In this document: piece after piece, positions 15,860 to 20,266 of the stretch
Numbering within the stretch: the first letter of the stretch is position 1
Layout: the number at the start of each line of letters is the position of its first letter
Source: a virus
IMG/VR virus record: IMGVR_UViG_3300009505_000091
Span: 1 to 20,266 of that record
Reading direction: 5' to 3' (one strand)
Length of the DNA: 20,266 nt
Made by a program: the position numbers and the translations under genes
The notes under the pieces: model-generated
The model's input: only the letters and a program-made list of their open reading frames with translations
The model's database searches: none
What the model was told of the DNA's origin: nothing

Positions 15860-16498
15860 ATGGCATACGGATTACAAATAACGGGTGCGAATAACATCAC
15901 TCAACTAGATACACAGCTGACCTCTACGGTTCAACTCGTGGTATTCAGTGAAGGCGCGACCCTCACTAATAACGCAGCGATAGCAGGTTATACTACCGGA
16001 GACTTCATAGTAGGCAGACCTACAAGCGGGAGCGGGGCTTTCTCATCAAACTTTGCGAGTAACCCTCCTACGCTTAATGTACCGGGGACTTATAAGATCC
16101 TACGGGCTGTTAGTGGCAGTGGTGCTACCTCAGAGACAGCAAACGGAACAGGGTATGGTCTCACAGTTTATAAAGCTGATGGGACTACCAAGGTCTTCGA
16201 TTCCCGTAGCTCTGCGAACGGCTTTGGTATAGAAACCATATGGTCAAAAGCAGGTCTCTACGGGGCAAAACAAACATCAGGTTCTCTAACCACCGCAAAT
16301 AACACAGTCAGCAGCACGCTAACCTCTAACACGATGGTGGGGCTGAACGGTGGTATGGGGAACCTAAACGGCTTTTGGTTTGACAATGTAGGCTCACAGG
16401 TGTTGTATAACTCTTACATAGCCTTCGGGGGCTTCTTGGGCCTCGGTGATGTGCCGATAGCAAACTTTAGCGAAGTAATAGCAGGAGAATTCAAATGA
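15860..16498 (+). CDS. Small tail tip/fibre protein with two YGL-type motifs
   Basis: A 212-residue protein starting 1 nt after the previous stop; GAGG near 15847 is a likely ribosome site. It begins MAYGLQITGANNITQLDTQ and carries a second copy of the motif at residues 99-101 (GYGLTVYKADGTTKVFDSRSS). That copy lines up with the C-terminal domain of the upstream protein: Y-G-L-x-V, then a turn with G-T, then a V-I/F-x-x-x-x-R-S end. The rest is beta-rich, S/T/G-rich and has no enzyme motif. A C-terminal strand region (YIAFGGFLGLGDVPIANFSEVIAGEF) precedes a 4-nt ATGA overlap with the next gene. Proteins of this build are typical of tail tips. A receptor-binding role is an inference from location and from pairing with the downstream chaperone-like gene. 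Confidence 0.6.
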   Translation: MAYGLQITGANNITQLDTQLTSTVQLVVFSEGATLTNNAAIAGYTTGDFIVGRPTSGSGAFSSNFASNPPTLNVPGTYKILRAVSGSGATSETANGTGYGLTVYKADGTTKVFDSRSSANGFGIETIWSKAGLYGAKQTSGSLTTANNTVSSTLTSNTMVGLNGGMGNLNGFWFDNVGSQVLYNSYIAFGGFLGLGDVPIANFSEVIAGEFK

Positions 16499-16953
16499 CA
16501 GTTTATGCGATAGCAATAATAGATGACCAAGGCGACTGCGGTGCGATTTATACACCCGGTGCCGTCTTTGATGATGAAGGAGTGTGGGCTAATGACCCTA
16601 CAAAGCGGGTTGTTCACATAACAACTCAACTTTCCGACAATGTCCTCTTTGCTAAGAATAACTTTTATAGTGAAGATGACGTATGGCTACCTCGGACTGA
16701 GAGGCCCGGAGACTACTACAACTGGGTTAACTCTGTTTGGGTGGTAGATGCTGATAGGTTATCAGAAGAAATAAGACAACAGAGAGATACTCTACTGTTC
16801 AAATCCGACTGGACACAAGTAGCAGACAGCCCTTTGACAGAAACACAAATAGCAAGTTGGGCAACCTATCGACAAGCTCTAAGGGATGTTCCCAGCCTTA
16901 ACACAGGTGTTACACACTTGGATCAAGTAGCGTGGCCTACGCCTCCATCCTGA
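16495..16953 (+). CDS. Tail fibre assembly chaperone-like protein (Phage_tail_APC type)
   Basis: A 152-residue protein overlapping the previous gene by 4 nt (ATGA), with AGGAGA near 16482. The N-terminal half is beta-rich with W/Y turns (DDVWLPRTERPGDYYNWVNSVWV). The C-terminal half matches the pattern of phage tail assembly chaperones that end tail-fibre operons: LSEEIRQQRDTLLFKSDWTQ, then D-S-P-L-T, W-A-T-Y-R-Q-A-L-R-D-V-P, and a final W-P-x-P-P. The R-D-x-L-L-x-x-S-D-W-T-Q ... Y-R-Q-A-L-R-D signature is distinctive. Such proteins assist folding or trimerisation of a receptor-binding protein, usually encoded just upstream. The tight overlap with the 212-aa gene suggests that protein, or the 687-residue one, as client. 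It need not be part of the virion. Confidence 0.8.
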   Translation: MTVYAIAIIDDQGDCGAIYTPGAVFDDEGVWANDPTKRVVHITTQLSDNVLFAKNNFYSEDDVWLPRTERPGDYYNWVNSVWVVDADRLSEEIRQQRDTLLFKSDWTQVADSPLTETQIASWATYRQALRDVPSLNTGVTHLDQVAWPTPPS

Positions 16954-16979
16954 TCACACTAAAGATAACCACAAACAAC

Positions 16980-16996
16980 GGGGTCACTAAGGCCCC
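16980..16996 (+). terminator. Short GC hairpin after the fibre chaperone-like gene
   Basis: A 6-bp stem (GGGGTC / GGCCCC, one T-G pair) with a 5-nt loop lies in the 88-nt gap after 16953. TTCACTTC follows, without a true T run. It occupies the same relative place as the two UUCG hairpins, at the end of a gene set, so it may be a weak terminator or mRNA end. Confidence 0.45.
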
Positions 16997-17041
16997 TTCA
17001 CTTCATAATTGCCCATCTGAGGATCGGCAGGAGAAGAACAT

Positions 17042-17521
17042 ATGGCACGCTCAACAAGCACCAGTTCAGGAAGATCACGAATAACAGCGCCTACCAGAGA
17101 TGTCCTAACGGATGATGGTACCGCTTTAATCTCGCTAGTAAAAGGCGAACAAATACAAATAGAGTTCACAGCAGCTTGGATGACCAGCCTGTTAGGAGCT
17201 ACGATTACTGCTAAGGTAGTGGAAGGAGACAACGATGTGTTAGGTACTAAACCTACACACGAAGCTCACCACGGTAGTCAACAATCAGCTATCATAACCA
17301 CATTGGAAGTGATCGATGAAATACCTACAGACAACGTTTTTAAAATAGTCTTTCCCGAAACACTAATAGCAACTTGGTCTACTGCCCCTCTTCCTAATCT
17401 CCCTGTATATGGCTTCTTTGGCATAGAGATAGCAGATGTGGGTGTTGGATCTGCTCAACAAATATGGAAGCCCGTTCGTGGCTTAGTAGAAGTTCTATAC
17501 AGCCCCACGGAGGCAACCTAA
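17042..17521 (+). CDS. Ig-like tail protein, BppU-like linker (unassigned)
   Basis: A 159-residue protein with AGGAG (17029-17033) before the ATG. The N-terminal ~20 residues are basic and S/T-rich. A beta-sandwich-like body follows: LVKGEQIQIEFTAAWMTSLLGATITAKVVEGDN, a helix/turn, DNVFKIVFPETLIATW, VYGFFGIEIADVG, and a last strand GLVEVLYSP. This order (a G-x-x-I-x-I-E-F strand, an A-T-I-T-A-K-V strand, a later F-G-I-E-I strand, and a final G-L-V-E-V strand) is like the Ig-like domain of upper-baseplate (BppU N-terminal) and similar fibre-anchoring proteins. It is coupled to the downstream fibre by a TAATG overlap, which suggests the two proteins work together, perhaps as anchor and fibre. 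The family call is tentative. Confidence 0.55.
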   Translation: MARSTSTSSGRSRITAPTRDVLTDDGTALISLVKGEQIQIEFTAAWMTSLLGATITAKVVEGDNDVLGTKPTHEAHHGSQQSAIITTLEVIDEIPTDNVFKIVFPETLIATWSTAPLPNLPVYGFFGIEIADVGVGSAQQIWKPVRGLVEVLYSPTEAT

Positions 17522-20266
17522 TGTCATATACTATCGATCTAAATAACCCCAAGTACAATGTTAGCCTCTCACGAGTAGGCGCACAAGGTGCCAAGGGTAC
17601 ATCCGTGTCCAACGTTGTTATCGATGAAAACGATGCACTGATGGTCACTCTTGTAGATGGTGCTGGTGTCGTTACTGAAACGATTAATGCTGGCACTATC
17701 GTAGGTGTAGCTCCTGCTGACTTGACTGTCTTGTCTCACTGGACATTTGACCCTGTTAATCGAAAACTGATCTCAGACGTTGCTATTGAAACAACCCTGA
17801 ACTCTATCTACTTGGGTGAGCAGCACAAGATGTCTTCTGGTTCAGAGAACATCTACTTCACTAACTTAACCAGCGACATAAACTTCTTCCCTATGTGGGG
17901 TGGACTAAAAGACCAGAGCATTACTGTTAACCGTGATGCCACAGGTTTCATACCTCCAAGCGGACGAATATACTCAGATATGTTCTCCTTGCCTCTCGGT
18001 GGACAACCAAACCCTTTGACATCAACAGGCTATGCTGGTGATAACTACTTCGGTATCAACATCGCTGGACTAGGTATTACGACTGTTGCGGCAGAGCAAG
18101 TCAATGAAGACGTTCGTCTTGAATACCGTATTACTATTGCTGGCAATCAGGTGTATATGCAAGAGCTGCCTCGAAATGCTTTACGTTCGTCAGCTGCTTC
18201 CATTATCTACCCGAATGATGTTATCGAATGGTTCTTTGACCACCCTGTCGATGTTAGAGCAGGTACTACTTTGTTCGCAGAGATACACAAAGTACGTAAA
18301 AGCGATGATGTCGATTTAGGTATCTTCCAAGTTCGACAAGGTGACACAGTAGATCCTAACACTGGATTGTACAGATACCAAGCAACAGTTCACAATAGAT
18401 TGTTCGAAGACAAAGATATCGAACTGATCTCCCCTTACCTCAAGTATAAGGCGATGGACTTCAGTGCAGATAGCACTGGTGGTGTCATCCTCCTTAAAGA
18501 CTTAACATTGGCAGCAGGAACAGAACTTCTTATTCCTCACCCTGTTAACACGCTTCAAGCGATAGCTAATGGTACTGAGATACAGATCAAAGCTAAAGGT
18601 GGAGCAAAAGTAATCATCGAGTCTCTCCCAGTAACCGGCGTGAGCATCGGCGGTGTTCTTGTAAACTCTGTCTTGAACCTTGCTGTAACAGAACTAAACA
18701 ACTTATTCACTAACACTCTCAGCTTTGCTTCACAAGGGAACCCTGTAAACAGCTTTGCCCTTAGTGGCAACAACCTAACTCTTGGTTTAACTGACGGTAC
18801 TTCTTACACAGTAGATGTTACTACATTAGGTGTAGATACTGACAACTTCGTATCCAGCGCTGCCTTGAACGGTTCTGATCTGGTTCTTACGATGGACGAT
18901 GCTACTCTTGTCACTGTTGATGCTACAACTCTCCTCCTTGACGAGAATGATGTAGTCCAAAGCGGTACGCTAGTTGGTGATGACTTAGTACTAACCTTGA
19001 GCAACAGCCAAACAGTTACTATTGACGTAACAGCATTGGGCTTAAGCAGTAACGCCACAGTGGTTAGTGGTGCGATGAATAATGATAACATAACCCTCGA
19101 TCTGACTATGAGCGATGGCTCCATAATCGGGATAGACGTAGCTAACTTAGTAGTCGATCCTAACACACACGTAAACTTCGGTAATGTTGTGGGTAACTCT
19201 TTAATCATGTCTCTTACTGACGGTTCTAGTGTTACTGTCGATGTATCTACTCTCAACCTCGATTCTAACGATTACGTGGTTAGCGGTGGCCTTAATGCTG
19301 ACGGTATAAACATCGATCTAGTATTGAACAACGGTACTACGATCCAGTTGCCAGTAGCAGGTTTGGCTGTTGATAACGACACGGTAATCACAGGTGGCAC
19401 AGTCTTAGGTACTGACTTACGTCTTACCCTTAGCACTGGCTCTATCATCATTGTTGACGCAACTGATTTCACCATTGACACTGATACCACGATTACCAGC
19501 GGTGCTATGAATGCTGACGGTGTTAACATCGATCTGACCATGAGCGATGCGACTGTAGTTCAGATACCCGTAGCAGCCTTAGCAGTTGATACTAACACTG
19601 TGGTTTCTAGTGGCCTAGTTAACGGCACAGATCTAGAACTCACACTTAGCAACGGCACAGTTATTGTTATTGATGCAACAGCTTTCACCTTGGCAGCGAG
19701 TGTCACCGTTGTTAGCGGTGCTATGAATGCTGACGGTATTAACCTTGATTTAACTATGAGCGATGCTACCACAATACAGGTAGATGTAAGTGACTTAGCC
19801 CTCGACACAAACACTGTTATTTCTAGCGGTGCTGTTGTAGGTACAGACATCCAGCTTACTCTTAGCTCAGGTGTTGTTGTTTCTGTAGATGCAACTTCTT
19901 TGTTGTTAGACACTAATGACTTTGTGGCCAGCGGTGCTATGAATGCTGACGGTGTTAACATCGATCTCACGATGGACAGCGGTACTGTCATACAGATAGC
20001 GGTAGGTGATTTAGCACTCGACACTAACAACTTTGTGGCTAGCGGTGCTGTTGTAGGTACTGACTTAGTCCTTACGATGAGTGATGCTACTACGATTACT
20101 ATTGATGCTACAACCTTGGCTACTGGATCAAGTACACAAGTGGCCAGCGGTGCTGTTGTAGGTACTGACTTAATCCTTACGATGAGCGATGCTACTACGA
20201 TTACTATTGATGCCTTGAATATGGTCAATGGTTCTACGATGACTGCTACAAATGACGACTGGTACA
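17521..20266 (+). CDS. Giant repeat tail fibre/adhesin (partial, runs off the window)
   Basis: The frame is open from the ATG at 17521, which shares one base with the previous stop (TAATG), to the last base. That gives at least 915 residues with no stop. Residues ~1-62 are a likely anchor: NPKYNVSLSRVGAQGAKGTS, a short collagen-like element common at fibre N-termini, then one degenerate copy of the repeat (NVVIDENDALMVTLVDGAGV). Residues ~63-410 form a beta-rich region without a recognised family (HWTFDPVNRKLISDVAIE, FFPMWGGLKDQSITVN, YFGINIAGLGITTV, ELISPYLKYKAMDF). From residue 411 at least 14 tandem units of 34-37 residues follow, consensus like S-G-A-x-x-G-T-D-L-x-L-T-x-S-D-x-T-x-x-x-x-D-A-T-x-L-x-x-D-T-N. 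They probably build a long trimeric beta shaft. A host-binding tip would lie beyond the window. Confidence 0.85.
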   Translation, partial: MSYTIDLNNPKYNVSLSRVGAQGAKGTSVSNVVIDENDALMVTLVDGAGVVTETINAGTIVGVAPADLTVLSHWTFDPVNRKLISDVAIETTLNSIYLGEQHKMSSGSENIYFTNLTSDINFFPMWGGLKDQSITVNRDATGFIPPSGRIYSDMFSLPLGGQPNPLTSTGYAGDNYFGINIAGLGITTVAAEQVNEDVRLEYRITIAGNQVYMQELPRNALRSSAASIIYPNDVIEWFFDHPVDVRAGTTLFAEIHKVRKSDDVDLGIFQVRQGDTVDPNTGLYRYQATVHNRLFEDKDIELISPYLKYKAMDFSADSTGGVILLKDLTLAAGTELLIPHPVNTLQAIANGTEIQIKAKGGAKVIIESLPVTGVSIGGVLVNSVLNLAVTELNNLFTNTLSFASQGNPVNSFALSGNNLTLGLTDGTSYTVDVTTLGVDTDNFVSSAALNGSDLVLTMDDATLVTVDATTLLLDENDVVQSGTLVGDDLVLTLSNSQTVTIDVTALGLSSNATVVSGAMNNDNITLDLTMSDGSIIGIDVANLVVDPNTHVNFGNVVGNSLIMSLTDGSSVTVDVSTLNLDSNDYVVSGGLNADGINIDLVLNNGTTIQLPVAGLAVDNDTVITGGTVLGTDLRLTLSTGSIIIVDATDFTIDTDTTITSGAMNADGVNIDLTMSDATVVQIPVAALAVDTNTVVSSGLVNGTDLELTLSNGTVIVIDATAFTLAASVTVVSGAMNADGINLDLTMSDATTIQVDVSDLALDTNTVISSGAVVGTDIQLTLSSGVVVSVDATSLLLDTNDFVASGAMNADGVNIDLTMDSGTVIQIAVGDLALDTNNFVASGAVVGTDLVLTMSDATTITIDATTLATGSSTQVASGAVVGTDLILTMSDATTITIDALNMVNGSTMTATNDDWY
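18751..20266 (+). repeat. Tandem beta-repeat array, at least 14 units, mostly alternating 35/37 residues
   Basis: Unit starts are at 18751, 18853, 18958, 19063, 19174, 19279, 19390, 19495, 19606, 19711, 19822, 19927, 20038 and 20143. From the third to the twelfth unit, lengths alternate strictly between 105 nt (type A, like SGAVVGTDLxLTLS) and 111 nt (type B, SGAMNADGxNIDLTM), a 216-nt two-unit period. Type B units 8 and 12 share 38 identical bases from AGCGGTGCTATGAATGC onwards. The last two units are both type A and almost identical. The array continues or ends beyond the window. Confidence 0.9.
20038..20214 (+). repeat. Recent tandem duplication of one fibre repeat unit
   Basis: The 72 nt from 20038 and the 72 nt from 20143 differ at four positions by direct comparison (GCT/GCC, GTC/ATC, AGT/AGC, GCT/GCC), with only one amino-acid change (V to I). 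The copies are exactly 105 nt apart. This is far closer than any other pair of units in the array, pointing to a recent duplication or to conversion. Confidence 0.88.

Noticed and set aside
18086-18319. 77-codon + strand frame inside the giant fibre gene
   Set aside because: Overlaps the continuous fibre frame, and its Leu/Cys-rich out-of-frame composition is typical of a shadow frame.
19560-20228. Long reverse-strand open frame (222 codons), with others at 18804-19256 and 19272-19541
   Set aside because: They lie antisense to the tandem repeats of the fibre gene and repeat only because the sense strand repeats. They have no ribosome sites, and the + strand frame is open throughout with a coherent protein.
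18751-20266. Possible CRISPR array or diversity-generating element because of regular repeats
   Set aside because: The repeats are in-frame coding units of 105/111 nt without constant repeats plus unique spacers, and no reverse transcriptase or template repeat is visible.

Overview
This window is part of the late structural (head-tail joining and tail) module of a tailed dsDNA bacteriophage or prophage with a long, flexible, non-contractile (siphovirus-type) tail. Every supported gene is on the + strand and packed head to tail, with short gaps, one 4-nt ATGA overlap and one TAATG overlap. The gene order is that of lambda-like phages, and no sheath, contractile baseplate, lysis, integrase, replication or host gene is visible. 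A lambda gpJ-like tip protein and a tail-fibre-assembly-chaperone-like protein suggest a Gram-negative host. The host genus cannot be read from this stretch; composition is moderately AT-rich.

Layout. 1-69: the 3' end of an upstream gene, probably a head-tail connector. 73-423: head-closure/stopper-like protein. 425-820: tail-terminator-like protein. 835-1446: major tail (tube) protein, codon-optimised and followed by a UUCG hairpin. 1529-1777: unknown 82-aa protein. 1824-2126 and 1824-2452: tail assembly chaperones G and G-T, joined by a programmed -1 frameshift at a G GGA AAA slippery heptamer. 2467-2868: HK97-gp10/lambda-gpZ-like completion protein in an unusual place. 2875-2928: nested terminator. 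2949-9332: 2127-aa tape measure protein. 9339-9941, 9944-10498 and 10520-13711: distal tail/tip complex ending in a gpJ-like protein with a collagen-like stretch. 13737-13756: second UUCG hairpin. 13795-16953: two receptor-facing tail proteins that share a YGL-type domain, plus a probable fibre assembly chaperone. 17042-17521: Ig-like, BppU-like linker protein. 17521 to the end: a giant fibre/adhesin that runs off the window. It carries at least 14 tandem beta-repeats that mostly alternate between 35 and 37 residues.

How the parts work together. The connector, closure and terminator proteins make the neck. The G and G-T chaperones coat the tape measure protein while the tube protein polymerises around it, and tape length sets tail length (roughly 300 nm by the usual 0.15 nm per residue). 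The distal proteins and the gpJ-like protein cap the tube. The downstream proteins are the likely host-recognition apparatus.

The most noteworthy observations are the clear -1 frameshift signal, the alternating two-unit repeat of the terminal fibre with a very recent duplication at its distal end, the displaced gp10/Z-like gene, a duplicated YGL domain in the receptor-binding region, and the lack of any recognisable tail-tip peptidase. I did not find a wholly new system. The parts with least precedent that I can name are the alternating-repeat fibre and the 82-aa gene beside the chaperones.
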